Source of the DNA: Plantago elongata | Taxonomy: Eukaryota > Streptophyta > Magnoliopsida > Lamiales > Plantaginaceae | Direction of reading: 5' to 3' | Length of the DNA: 64,000 nt | NCBI GenBank assembly: GCA_036897095.1 | Contig: JAYMSP010000172.1 | Coordinates: 1-64,000 of the forward strand | Part shown: positions 11,232 to 23,981 of the stretch, one piece after another | Position numbering within the stretch: the stretch's first letter is position 1 | How the letters are laid out: every line of letters starts with the position of its first letter | The notes under the pieces: model-generated | What the model saw: the letters and a program-made list of their open reading frames with translations, nothing else | The model's database searches: none | What the model was told of the DNA's origin: nothing | Position numbers and translations under genes: made by a program

Positions 11232-14200
11232 ATGGGTTGTTTTCCTTGTTTTGATTCAAGGGAAGAGGAGAAGCTTAATCCTCATGATGATAGAGATGAT
11301 CACAAGGAAGCTGTTCATCCTAGTGTTCCTTCTAACATATCCAAATTATCATCTGGTTAGTGTGTTCTTTAATCTGTATGTTCATCTTAGTTTTCTTCTT
11401 TTATCTTTAGTTTGATCTGATCTGTTGACTGTGGAACTATGAGCTGGTGATTGACTGAGATTTAGTATGGCCTTGGTGTTTTCATTTGCTAACTGATTGG
11501 TTTTCTTGGTGTTTTCATTTGCTAACTGATTGGTTTTCTTGGTGTTTTCATTTGCTAACTGGATTGATTTTCTAGTTCAAATAGTAGACTTAGAGATAGA
11601 TTGATTGGACTTGGGCATTCGGTGTTATTTTCGTAATGGTTAATCTGAAATGAGACTCGAAATCTGTAAAGCATGCCACTGATTGCTTTTATTCGAATGC
11701 TATCTAAATCACAATATTACAACGGTATGGGGGTTATTATGCCTCTTGTTAGATGGTATAATGAGTGTTGTTGGTTGCCGTTTCAACATGAAGGCAGTGA
11801 CAGACTAAAAACAAGGAGCAATGTTGGGCTAAGGAAGGAAGGTTCCGGGTTTAACTTGCCAGATGCCCAAATTGCTGCACAAACATTTACTTTCCGTGAG
11901 CTAGCTGCTGCTACGAATAACTTTAGGCCAGAATGTTTCTTAGGGGAAGGTGGATTTGGCCGTGTGTACAAAGGGAGACTTTCAAGTGGTCAGGTAAATA
12001 TTTATAAACGTTGGCAATCCATTTATATTAATAATATTAGTAACCATAGTTATTGTGTACTTGGAAGTTCTCTTAGAAGTAGTAGCTTCCTATGTGGGTT
12101 TGATGTCAGTATGTAGCAGCTATTTGCTGTTCAACTGAAATGTGGGCTGATAGAGCCTATCATCTACTAACGATGTATTACATAAAGGATGTCTCTACAC
12201 ATCAAATCTGTATCATGCTTGCATAGATGGGTTGATGTACCATACATTGGAAAAAGAATTCAGGAAACTTATTAAGGTAGTTAGAATGGGATTTACCTGG
12301 GTTAATTACAGAAGTCATCAATGATTAACATGTTGAAGCAATGGCGGATTGGTGATTAAAGAAAGGAGATAGTTCTCTTTATATATAGACATGTAAATTG
12401 TAAGACATGTTGCAGAATAAGAACTGCAGAGGCTTATTATAGAGAATTCTTTTAGTGCTTTCGTAAGCCCAAAAGTGATGGAAGCCAAAGTGTTGACATT
12501 TATATTGCTGACTTTGAAAGGGAATCAATACTCTGAGCTGCTTATCCTTACTTTTGGTTGACTTATGACTATTTAACTGGTCACTTTTATAAAGAAAACC
12601 CAGGGCCCTAAGCTTTCCCAGCATCTGTTGGACTGTGGGGAAGGATTGGTGCATATGTTAGCAGCCCCCTATCCTTGCATGTTTTTCTAAGAGTTACTTT
12701 CCAGGCTTTTAAAGTTTAATCCATGGCCAACAGGCAATGTTACTGCATTATGTAACAGTGGCGAAGTCATTTGTTCTATTCACCATGTTTAGCAAAATAG
12801 CGTGCATTTTTCTACTCGCCTCCCTCAGTGAAATCCATGTTATTGCTTGCTTTCACTCAGAAGCTTTACTGTGTGTTTGGCAGATTGCTGCGATAAAGCA
12901 GTTGGACAGGAATGGGCTTCAGGGTAACAGAGAATTTTTGGTCGAAGTGCTAATGCTTAGCCTTCTGCATCATCCTAACTTGGTCAATTTAATTGGTTAC
13001 TGTGCTGATGGAGATCAGAGACTTCTCGTTTATGAATTCATGCCCTTGGGGTCACTGGAAGATCACCTTCATGGTAACTTCTTAGCTGAAACTATTCTTT
13101 TTATGCCAGCCCTTTCTCTTCATATGTATGTTGGTTGAAGTTCTCATGTTCTCTTTTACTTTGACTGGATTATGAGTTGTTGGATGGGTTAGCTGAGTAT
13201 ATTTTCGTTATACTCCTAATTTTTCATTTTGGGGGTGCGTAGCTTGGTTTTTATCAACGAAATTACACCTATACTCTTGTTATTTATATTCTTTAAACAT
13301 AACAATAATTGAAGTAAATTCTCCTGTTGCTTGTAGATGCCACTACAGCACAAACTATGTATGGACAACCAAATACAGTAGATAGTCATTAAAAACTTCT
13401 GGAAGTAACCACGTAGGATTAAGGTCAACTAGTGTTATATTTGCATATATACGAAAAGGTGCTATTTCAGCATCGAAAAATGTTTATTCTGTTGAGGTGG
13501 AGGTGCTGTAGATATCATGTGCTTCCTTTCTTAGTTTGTCCTTTCCCCCCTTATCTTTTCTAAGCGTATAGATTGAAAATCCTTTCTAAGTCTAATCTGT
13601 TCTTGTCTCTTGCTTCGTTGAATGGCTGAATATTCCCTTTCAATTGCGATAATGGAAATTATGTAGATTAGTTGTCTTAAAAACAATAATTTTCTTAATC
13701 TCTTTCTGGAAAATGCAATGAAGTAGAATTTTTTTTCCATTAAAACTGGTCCAAGTGTTTTACCTCCCTTCTTATGAGGGGCTGTCATTTTGCTTACCGA
13801 AATATGTTAAGAGTCTTATCCAATGGATAAGTAAATTAGCTTACAGGCCTGATATTTGACGTATATGATTAGAAAGGTAGCCTTAGCTATCTGTTAGATC
13901 ATGACTGAAGCATTTTCCTTATCCATCGGATCAAGCCCATAACTTATTTGGATAACAAATCGTCAGCCCTGGGTCGACTGCTTAACCTTTTGATTCTGTG
14001 TTCACTTTCCGACTTATTGTTTAAAATTTACAGCTAGTATAAATAAGGTGAGTGTGTAAAACACTTGATAGGAGGAATATGATATTACCTCATATTCAGG
14101 AAATTCATGATTTTTGCAAAGAAAATCAACCCAAAATATTGTGCTCTGTGTGCGGTCATCCTCTCTGTACACAGCCTTAGCAGGTCCTGCTTGAATACTT

Positions 14201-16085
14201 GAATTATTCTACTTACCAACCAATAATCATGTTCCTCAACCTGCATCCATGAACTGCTAGGAAATACCAATATGTTAACTGTTTAAGACCATTGTTTATA
14301 CTTAAATAAGATAGACATTGTATTAGAGTATGTTAAAATACAGTTCAAAAACTTATTCAATGCCCTGTTTTTGGATAATGAACTCCTGAGTTATCCCCAT
14401 ATAGTTAAAACTTAAAAATTCCTATTTGATTTGCCTGGACCTGAATGATCGGCGTTTGTATGGTCGTTATTTTGGGAATGAAATTTTTCGTGATCCAAAA
14501 AAAAAAAAAAATCCTGATTTGTATGTGAAAGTATTCTGACTCCCGGTTCAGTAATAGCTGAAATTAAATATGCAAATTTTCTCAAGAAAAGAGTCATAAA
14601 ATTGGCACCGTGATTCAACTATATATAGAGTTGTCTCTAAATAATGAAACATATTTAAATACATTTAAAAGTTTGTACATGATAAAACGAATTTGTCATG
14701 TATCGTATTTTGTACTTTCTTACATAAAATGTTTAGGACATAACTCACAAGGTACATCTGTCTCTCTCTTTATTGAAAGCATCATCTTAAAGTTACATAA
14801 AGAAACTCAACAATTAACACCACTAACCAAATATGAATGACGCACACACATTCCCTTTCGCTTCCTGACTTTGTCTTACATCTTGTATCGTTAGCTGGAA
14901 GAAGTTACATGATTCTTATTTCAAGTTGAGGTTTTTATATCTGACTGATGATGGAAGTTTGATAACTATGGTCCAGATCTTGAACCTGATCGAGAGCCTC
15001 TTGACTGGAACACGAGAATGAAGATTGCAGCTGGTGCAGCTAAAGGATTGGAGTTCCTCCACGATAAAGCAAATCCTCCAGTCATTTACCGGGATTTCAA
15101 GTCGTCCAACATATTACTGGGTGAAGGTTTCAACCCCAAGCTTTCTGATTTTGGACTAGCTAAGCTAGGGCCTACAGGAGACAAGTCGCATGTCTCTACG
15201 AGGGTCATGGGAACTTATGGTTATTGTGCTCCTGAGTATGCTATGACTGGACAACTGACGGTTAAATCGGACGTATACAGTTTTGGTGTAGTCTTCTTGG
15301 AGCTCATTACTGGACGTAAAGCTATTGATAGCACACAACCACCAGGAGAACAGAACCTTGTTGCATGGGTAATAACTTGCACCCTTCTATTACTTTTGCT
15401 AGTATATTATCGTTGAAACGCATCTGGGCTCAAGTGAAATAATATATTCCTATATACTTTTGCTTTGTGGTTATTATGTATTTTTGAAACAGTCAAGAAC
15501 AGGTCTAATCTCTAAAGAAACTGTTCATGTTACTGCAAAATGTAAATATCCGTTTTGGAGAATGTGCAGTCTTATTCATCTACATGTGGTCTGATGCAGG
15601 CACGGCCATTGTTCAATGACCGTCGGAAATTTGCAAGACTGGCAGATCCGAAGCTACAAGGGAAGTTTCCTATGCGGGGCCTTTACCAAGCTCTGGCTGT
15701 CGCTTCTATGTGTATCCAAGAACAGGCTGCTGCTCGTCCCCTGATCGGTGATGTGGTCACTGCCCTTTCTTACCTGGCAAATCAGGCTTATGACACAAGC
15801 CTAACTCCTGGTAATAGCAACAGACTTGCAGGGGAGAGGGATGATAACAGGAGCAAGGATGAGAGAGGTGGGCGTATATTGAGGAATGAAGAAGGTGGAG
15901 GCTCAGGTCGTAAATGGGACCTCGAAGGATCTGAGAAGGAAGATTCGCCTAGAGAAACTGCCAGGATGCTAAACCGCGATTTAGAGAGGGAACGGGCTGT
16001 TGCAGAGGCGAAAATGTGGGGCGAAAACTGGAGGGAGAAAAGACGACAAAATGCACAAGGAAGTTTTGATGCCAACAGCGGTTAG
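11232..16085 (+). CDS. PBS1: PBS1, receptor-like cytoplasmic kinase VII
   Basis: This encodes a 463-residue membrane-anchored Ser/Thr kinase of the RLCK-VII family. Coding exons are 11232-11355, 11794-11993, 12884-13073, 14977-15368 and 15600-16085; phases agree at every junction. MGCFPCF at the N-terminus gives the myristoylation Gly2 and palmitoylation cysteines. Kinase landmarks are the glycine loop GEGGFGRV (92-99), Lys113, YRDFKSSN (catalytic Asp211), DFG (229-231) and APE (256-258). The start, the [13 protein letters not shown] segment and the C-terminal [17 protein letters not shown] region favour PBS1 over its relative PBL27. PBS1 is the immune kinase cut by the bacterial protease AvrPphB; the GDK-SHVS site is intact, with GDK at 239-241. 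Residues 290-294 are STQPP where Arabidopsis has SEMPH. Introns 1 and 3 are repeat-bearing or long. An EXO70C neighbour supports orthology. Confidence 0.95.
11472..11570 (+). repeat. 33-bp tandem repeat in PBS1 intron 1
   Basis: Three head-to-tail units start at 11472, 11505 and 11538. Each contains TTGGTGTTTTCATTTGC followed by TAACTGATTGG. The first two are identical and the third has small changes. They lie wholly within intron 1. Confidence 0.9.
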
Positions 16086-17517
16086 CAGTAGGGATAATTG
16101 CATAAAACCCGTCCGATATATGCAACTTACGCCAAAATCTCCTATGTTATTTTTATTGCACATATGATCCCTTGTGGTTTCAAATACTCTATACATCGAT
16201 TCTCACATGTTTCCATATATCTGGAAAATTTCTTCGCACCAAAAACTCTTGTGCGGTTTCTGTTCTGAGTTTCTCAAGACATGAGTGATAATAGCATATG
16301 GAGAATTGGTGCAAGCTGCATATGATGCCCAGGGGTATTTGTCCATGCATTTTTCTCGGTAGCTGTAGCACATGATTTGTTGCTATGAGCATTTCGAAAT
16401 TCCTTCCAACTTAGCTGCATTGGTGTTGGAAGCATTATACTCCAAGAATTGGGAGCTTAATGAAAAACTTGGAGCTTCTATCTTGGATTTGTTTCTTATG
16501 TTGTTATGCAGTTTTGAACGATGATGAGGAAGATCATTGCGAGAGTGTATATTTAGTTATTTACAGATTGATCGAAGAATGAGCAGAAAGCTGTAGACGT
16601 ATTGAAGAGTTTTGATAGTAAACGCGTCTAAGGATGATGATGCTTCTGCTTGTTTTACTATTGTGAACATGAAATCTGTTGTTGTTTGTAATCCTCTTCT
16701 GTATCATTTAACTACTTGATGATACTTTTCATCATTTCAAACACTTCGTCTATATCGATTCTGTTTCTTTTCTCTGACTTTGATGTGTTCGGTCCGAGTA
16801 GGTGTATGTATGTTTGGTCATTTGTCTTTCTCAAGTTCATGGTACTGTTCCTTTTGGTAAGGCATTGGTTGTTATAACTGCATTTAAGGCGCACAATGTG
16901 TTATTAATTACTCCTTCCGTCTCACAAACAAATTCCGTCTCACAAACAAATTGCATGTTGACTGGGTTTTCGATTTATCTTGTGGGACAAAAGAAGTATA
17001 GGGTTTCCCCTCTAATCCGGTTTGGGTTTTGATTTATCTTGTGGGACAAAAGAAGTATAGAGTTCCTCCTCTAATTCGGTTTGGGTTTCAATTTGTCTTG
17101 TGGGACTACTGGAGTATAGGGTTGCTCCTCTAATCCAGTGGGGTTATTTCTTGGATGGATATGCATCTGATCTACCATTGTGCATTCGATGAGGACAAGC
17201 TTGATTCAATAAGCGGGCTTGTTTTCGTTGATTGAAGACAATGGGAAGAAGAAATGTAATAGTGATGCTCTAGTTTGACTATAGACGAACATACTCAATT
17301 AAATTTATAGTTTATAGTGCTATTTTTATTGAAAGCTATTATGAAAATGGATGACGTGATTTACAAATCTTATTAATTCTTTAACTCTTGGAAGTAGATT
17401 TTGACCCATGGACCTGGCACGATTTTGTTCAGATTCTTTAAGGATGCCTCATTTACGTAGTGATAACTAATTAACTATGAGTAAAAACTAATGTAATAAG
17501 AAATGCAAAGAATAAAA
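16086..17517. other. PBS1 3' flank
   Basis: The first several hundred bases are probably the PBS1 3' UTR, as suggested by T-rich sequence without a coding frame. The 59-bp tandem repeat at 16973-17148 follows. No gene is seen up to the tRNA. Confidence 0.5.
16973..17148 (+). repeat. 59-bp tandem repeat downstream of PBS1
   Basis: Three units start at 16973, 17032 and 17091. Each has ATTTATCTTGTGGGAC or a near match, AGTATAGxGTT, CTCCTCTAATxCxG and a GGTTTGGGTTT-like end. A short doubled CCGTCTCACAAACAAATT word at 16918-16951 lies just before it and resembles a decayed Stowaway terminus. Confidence 0.85.
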
Positions 17518-17589
17518 AGGTCCTACCGGGAGTCGAACCCAGGTCGCTGGATTCAAAGTCCAGAGTGCTAACCACTACACCATAGAACC
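17518..17589 (-). tRNA. tRNA-Gln (anticodon TTG)
   Basis: Read on the minus strand, this is a complete 72-nt tRNA. The acceptor stem pairs GGTTCTA with TAGGACC, the A box is TGGTGTAGTGG, the anticodon loop is CTTTGAA with anticodon TTG, and the B box is GGTTCGACTCC. No intron is present. A run of five T follows immediately on the minus strand (plus-strand AAAAA near 17514-17518), a pol III terminator. The cloverleaf is intact, so it is likely functional. Confidence 0.95.
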
Positions 17590-20400
17590 TAGGTTGCGAA
17601 TAGTAAATATGTATAATAGTCCAATTCAAAATATATGATGCTGACGAATAAAATACTCTATTGCTTCCTTGGTGTGTTCGAAGCCCCAACTTCAATTCAA
17701 TCACGAGAAACCCCTCATACATACTATAAAATGATATACGCATTTGAATTATATAGTTAATAATTCACTTTAAAAATAAATTACACGTACCCATTCAGTT
17801 TAACTATGGAGTATTGAACCAAATCTATGTACGTTATTTAATATCTCAATTATGTAGTCTTAAATGGCTACATTTGATGCTCAACAAATTACATACCAAT
17901 ATGATAACTTGCAACATTAATATATGACAAGTTATGTCCCAAGTGAAAAAAAAGGAAAATGACAAGCTACGGGGCGAAGTGCAGACGATTGTAATGGAAG
18001 TGCGTTATATTTCTATCATTGTAGTAATAATTAGCAAAAGATTAGCAAAAGATTATCTTGATAACTTTTGTACTACATTTGGACAGACTTTTCCTTTTAG
18101 TTCTATAGATAATGATGCCCAAAAATCAATACTCGTATATAAATAAATTAAAAAATTGACTACCAACTAAATAAATTTTCACGACTCACTACCAATTTGA
18201 GCAACATATGGGAATTTGGGGTGACAACCATGCAAATGTTAATGGCAAGTTGAATTCGAGATATATCAAATTCTCATCTTATTTCAATTTAAACAATCAT
18301 AGTTATCTCTAAAGAAACGTATTTAAATGAAGTTGAGTTTTTGTCAAGTAATGTGATTTCTGTATGCACTTGTCGAAGTGGTTTTCAAACAACTTTTAGC
18401 ATTTCGTTCATTACAAACTAAATGTACGAGAGATTGCCTATCGTACAAATGTGCATCAGATGGTTCACATCATTGGAGTCATGTCTTGCTTTGAATCATT
18501 GATATAATGATTAATTCCGTAACATAACCAATGATTTTTCATGTAAATCATTCGTTCTCCGTGTATGAATTTCGTGTATGAATCGAAATTTAATTCTCTA
18601 GATTCTTAAAGAATTTGCAACAAAGTTCTGCCAACAAATAGTTTATGGAAGCCACACGTTTGGAAAACAGGGCTCCACCATGTTTAATAATCACCACAAA
18701 TATACAATATCACTATAAGTCCACAATCATTCACTTGTACTATAGACTCTACAGTTTCTTCAATTAGGGCTTCGATCATCACTAATCATAAAGAACCAAA
18801 TGATGGAAAACAAATAGATTTTGATTGACTACATTCTAAATTTCTAATCATGTATAACTTAAATAATTGACCAACACTGAACATACAATCGTCAATTTGA
18901 TGGGCAAGTTGATGATAAATTCATTAGATACGTGTGTATAATGGTCCTCAGTTTTAAACGGTAGTGAAATTTTAATAAATAGAATAATCACAAAATCTTA
19001 GAGATACATGTGTATTAATTAGAAATTTTTGTGATGAATTGTTGTTCTTAATTATTTGTATAATATTTTAAGCAATAGAAAGTATGTTTATGAATGAATA
19101 TTTTATATCATTTTTTATGTATGTGTATATCACATATGATCTTAGTAAAAATTTTAATATTTTTTATTATAACTGTGATGTTGTCCGTCTTTTATAATTT
19201 TTTTACAATATTATATCTTAGGAGACTTACTTGACACTTCACAAAATGTCAAAACCACAAAATCCTGCCCCTACCACATTGGTTAAACCAATACAAATTT
19301 TACAAATCGGACGAAAGACTCGATTTTCTCTATCCTACAACATGTTGCGATGCCTCATAATAATTTATTGTATTGTTCATATGATCACACTTTAGCAAGT
19401 GTTTTACTTGGAGTACTGTGTAATACTCATAAAGGATTGTTAAGCATATCGTTTTGTACCTCGAACAACCTCCTCTATAGCGTCGTTTAATGACATGTAT
19501 GAGTATGTCGTTCCTCAAGTTATAATCGAGGCAAAGCTCGGCTATGTTGGCTAACAAAACAAAATAATTTTCGAGCTCATGTCACACTAACTTAGCTCTA
19601 GTTGAGAATCAATAAGTGGGCTCCTATTTGACTCGAAAAAGAAACGAACACCAACTTAGGTTCGAGCAGGTCTTGAATATTTTATAGAGGGAACAGAGCT
19701 CGAACCTTAACAAATTGAGACGAATTAAACATTAGGTTCGAATCATGTAACAACTCTATTTCCATCTAGAGTTGATCCAACAAGTTTGTCGAATTGCATA
19801 CTATCGAGGCACCAAATATGTTTGCTAAATATAGCGGGCTTCCCGGCAGGGGCGGAGCTATTGTTGTGCTACATGTGGCTTCAGCCACACCCTTGCAAAC
19901 CAAAATATTGGCTCTATACTCCATCTATTTTCCTCTTGCACAATAGCATATTAACACCAGTTCAATTTTTTCTTGGATTGCTTTATTTCCATTATATATA
20001 GAAGTAACATATGCTAATTTTCCATGGGGATGTGCATATTAAATGCATAAGTTTATATTAAGACCATCAGATCAGTTTATAAATTCCAAAGTACCTTCTA
20101 CTCTGTTTATGCATAAGTCTATTATATACTCTATATAATAAACCTACAATACCTATACAATTCTAACTCTATCTCACAAATTTTCACAACTCAATTAAGA
20201 TTTAGTTACGATTCATCCGTTAAAATTCAATTAAAACCTTATGCGGGATTGCAGAAGATCCATCCAAGCTTCCTAGCTAGAGAAAAACTTCCAAAATTCT
20301 ATTAGTCAATCAAATTTGTGGCGGAGTTTATAATGATTGATTGATCCACAAATCATAAATGTAGCATTGTAACATTTAAGAAGCTAGAGGCCCCCTTACT

Positions 20401-20453
20401 ATACATGACCGGTAGGCCACGATTTTTAGGATACATGACCGGTAGGCCACGAC
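20401..20453 (+). repeat. Direct duplication, 30-bp spacing
   Basis: ATACATGACCGGTAGGCCAC followed by GA occurs at 20401 and again at 20431. The inner ACCGGT is palindromic. Confidence 0.85.
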
Positions 20454-21074
20454 ATTGAAATTTATTCACACAATTGAAGTTCAATAAATTCTAAACTTTC
20501 AAACCAAAAACATCTATTATTGCGGCGTCATTGCTCGCCATATATATTGATCTAAAATGTGTGATACAAACATCTAGTGTCCCCTTGATAGTCGATGTAT
20601 AATGCTCTATCTGTCCATACGTACGTATCACTTCTTTATATCTTCGTCGATCTCAACATGTTATATACGATATACGGCGTACGATTTATTTTAGGTGAAG
20701 TATAGAAAAAGAATGGGTATACTTTTTGTGATTAGAAGAGAACAAAAACAAGTAACAGAAAGATGAAGTGTGGTGTGTAATCGGTGGGAAGAAGACAAAT
20801 GATGATTTGAATTGAGTGTTTTGGTGCTTGAATTGTTGCACAAGCCGAGTGATTTTATGCTTCTCCTAACACCATTTCACGTGAACCATTTTTCCGCAAC
20901 TTCTAAATAAATTTCAAATGCCTCAATAATTTGTTCTTTCTTACTTCATCTTTCTCCCTTTGCTCAAAACTTCCATATTATTCGAGTATTTCTCTTTTAT
21001 AGTTCGCGTTTTACATTTGAATACGAACATAATGCCTGTACAGTTAAAATATACGTTAAAATAATAAAGTGAAC

Positions 21075-21170
21075 TAGACAATAAAGTGCAGCTCAGTTGG
21101 TAAGCCGTTTCCCCTCCAACCAATAGGTCGGGAGTTCGAGTCATATTTACCATTTCAGAAAGAAAAAAAG
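21075..21170 (+). mobile_element. tRNA-derived SINE with perfect target duplication
   Basis: A 96-bp element containing GTGCAGCTCAGTTGGTAAG (A-box region), GGGAGTTCGAGTC (B box) and an A-rich tail. A perfect 15-bp duplication, AATAATAAAGTGAAC, flanks it at 21060-21074 and 21171-21185. This is a clear retroposed insertion that is not very old. Confidence 0.9.
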
Positions 21171-22027
21171 AATAATAAAGTGAACATATCAAGGAAATTT
21201 TACAAACGAAAAGAATACAATTATGTCACATGCAAAACGTGCTATGATAACTGATAAATCTATAATGTGCATAAAAAATATGTAGGTTAACATGTTGTAT
21301 AATAGAATGTTGAAGAGTTGATTCAAGATGTTAAGTTGTTTATGATCACTCATGTATCCTAAAGATTAAAACTTGATAGGGTAAACAATATTTAGTTTAA
21401 ATGTATGATGATAAAATTGAACTTTCAAAAATATAGGCATTTTCATATTGAAGTATTATTATAAACGACTAGATTTACCATACCTCTACAAGTTCAAGTT
21501 GTTAAGAGATGCGATTCTACTATTGTATCAAAGTCTTTGGCTTATACCCACCTGAGTTCGAATCTCTATGGTGATAGTTTTCGCCTATATTAAATTTCCA
21601 CCTTGAATGCCTTCCCACTCAACCACTAGTGCGGGTGAAATATAAATGACTTGATTTCACACTCCTTTATAATTTTGAACTTGTGCAATTTTTTCATGTA
21701 TAAGAGTCTAAAGGTTCAGGGATATAATTCTCGCCGTCAACATTTTCACGGTATCAATTATCAACTCGTTTGTCTTCCCATGATGAGATGAACCCACAAG
21801 TGAGAGAGAGAGTATTGGATAAGTTATATAAATGAATGGGTTAGAATATGCACTGAGACAATTTCCATCCAATATTAAAATTTCATTCGAATGGATTTTC
21901 TAAAGAGGTTGAAATTGATTACAAGTGTGGTGGAGTATTATAATATTATTATAAATAATTAAATTTTATACATATTTACAAGTTCAAATTTTTATATGAG
22001 ATTAAATGATATCATCATCTCCTAGAT

Positions 22028-22105
22028 GACAACGAAGCGCATTTCAATTGGTAAGACATAATCACCAATTGTTTTGTGGTTCGTTGTCAATTATATATGC
22101 GAGAT
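22028..22105 (+). repeat. Degenerate SINE copy
   Basis: GACAACGAAGCGCATTTCAA and TTGGTAAGACATAATCACC resemble the SINE head at 8379 and 31500. The B-box part is decayed (GTGGTTCGTTG). No target duplication was seen. Confidence 0.5.
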
Positions 22106-22376
22106 CGAAAAATAGACAAATCTAATATAATAATTACCCATATCAATCCTACACTCCTAATCACTTCACTTATTTAGGTTTCATATTTAAAACTTTCACA
22201 TTCATTTAGCTCCTAAAAATCTAACATTCTATCCTTCTAATTATTTCAAACTCCCATACATTATATCATTATATATGTATGTCTAATACTTCATTATTCT
22301 CAAATACTACGAATACTTTTTAGCACTTATTTATGATTTAGTTAAACCAACTTCTTATTTAAAATATTTTGATTTA

Positions 22377-22520
22377 GACTGTGTTCTCTTCAACTGAGAT
22401 TTACTGAACTGGAGTAAGATATATACTATAATTATGCCGAACTAAACTGAACTGGACTGAACTTAACTGAACTGGACTGAACTGAGCTGAAGTGATTTTC
22501 AGTTAAGAGAACACAACCTT
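22377..22520. mobile_element. MITE of the GTGTTCTCTT family
   Basis: A 144-bp element with inverted ends, GACTGTGTTCTCTTCAACTG at the left and CAGTTAAGAGAACACAAC at the right. The interior is made of short AACTGAACTGGACTGA words. Relatives lie at 8705, 32109, 47218 and 47990. The target duplication is ambiguous, perhaps TTA. It has no coding capacity. Confidence 0.75.
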
Positions 22521-23782
22521 AGTCTCTATCATCATAATAAAGTTTCGGGGTGGATGAAGTATATAACAGCGTTGCTCAGTCTGCGACCGACTTTTGTATG
22601 ATTGGCTAAATTTTTTTGTTAACGAATTGGAGTTGCCTGGAGTGGGTAGTGACATTCTGGATCAATGATTAGGATCGACGTATAATTTAGTTATCGCTCT
22701 GCGATTCAATTCATCAATCTATATATGAATTCCACGTTTCAATGCCCGATTCATGCATTAGTGCGATCTGCACGCCTTTGAAATTTGTACATTTGTCATT
22801 CTCATTGAGTTATGATAATGGATTGATGATGTGTTTTTCGTCGTCTGCAATTCACATTTTATTTTCAAATAAATATACTCGATACACTTATTTACTATTT
22901 TTCGCTTAAATTAAATTCATATATGTGCTAATTCGGCTATAATTAAAAATAGCACTCTCATTAATTGCATTTCCTCTCCTCCCTAACAATCAATAGTTTA
23001 TGTGTTCCTTTTTTAATTTTTACTACTCCACTAGCCGCACACTATTTAACATATAATACACATTTCTCAATTTTAAACGTAAATGATATATCGTCAAGGG
23101 ATTACATCTTAATATAATCTAGAAGACAACATAAGGATTACAATCTTATTTTCCTACGACTTAGCTATTTATGCATGTTAGACAAGACAGTGTCCATCTC
23201 TCAAAGGAAGAGCTCTTGCAATTAAACCTCACAACAAGAAGTCTATGTATTTTTCTTAGAAACAAAGCTACATACATACATAGATCACAACATTGTTAAC
23301 TAGCTAGGCAAATATTACAACTATGAATCTTGTATCATGTATGTATAAGTACAACCTGAATAGTGTATTTGAGAAAGCAAGAATCAAGTATACTGCATGA
23401 TTTTCTTATTTCCCTTCCATTAAATTGCATACGTATTAATATTCGCCCATTACACCAACTGTAATTTATTAAAACACTCAATTTGCTTCATCATTAATTA
23501 CACCTACTCACACCTAATGGCACACACCAACAATGTGTAGCCTGTATCCCACAAAACAGCTTCGAAAGTAAATGTATCGTATACAACCCAACGTAACGGA
23601 TCAATATCGAGATGTATCCGACGTTGGAATGAGGTGGAAGCATTGCCAATTTCATGCAGGGGAGTGGAAAGGCACGTGAGAAGTTCACATAGAGTAGTTT
23701 GGTGGAATGAATAAATCGTACGCCACCTACTGATAAATACACTTGTCATGCAATAAAGATGACTTAGCCTTCACTCACCTTC

Positions 23783-23789
23783 TATATAA
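23783..23789 (+). promoter_or_regulatory. Candidate TATA box of the SWEET gene
   Basis: TATATAA lies 199 bp before the SWEET start codon. It is followed by a CT-rich leader with CTCATTCTGCATG and TTCTTGCTTC tracts, typical of a plant core promoter and 5' UTR. Confidence 0.5.
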
Positions 23790-23981
23790 TCCCACTTCCC
23801 ATTCATCTCACTCTCATTCTGCATGAAAATTACATCTTCACTTCTTACATCTTCATCCAAATACCCAAACCTAGCAAGGATTTCTTAGAAATCCTTTGCT
23901 GATTGCTTTACCATTTCTTGCTTCTTGCTCTTCTTCTTAAACACAAATCAACACCTTTTCTTATAGAACAACAAGAAGAAG

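Larger units (their letters stand above)
17590..23780. other. Intergenic between tRNA-Gln and the SWEET gene
   Basis: No protein gene can be supported in about 6.2 kb. The stretch is AT-rich. It contains a GAGCTCGA-rich degenerate patch (19570-19760), a 30-bp direct duplication (20401-20453), a SINE with clear target duplications (21075-21170), a degenerate SINE (22028-22105) and a MITE (22377-22520). The last few hundred bases must carry the SWEET promoter. Confidence 0.6.

Noticed and set aside
11673-12116. 147-codon frame taken as a separate gene start for the kinase
   Set aside because: Its first 40 codons are intron 1 and its last 40 are intron 2. The true exon is 11794-11993 joined to the MGCFPCF exon at 11232.
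12737-13138. 133-codon frame with an apparent hydrophobic N-terminal segment before the kinase part
   Set aside because: The N-terminal half is intron 2; the coding part is only 12884-13073, so the signal-peptide-like stretch is not real.
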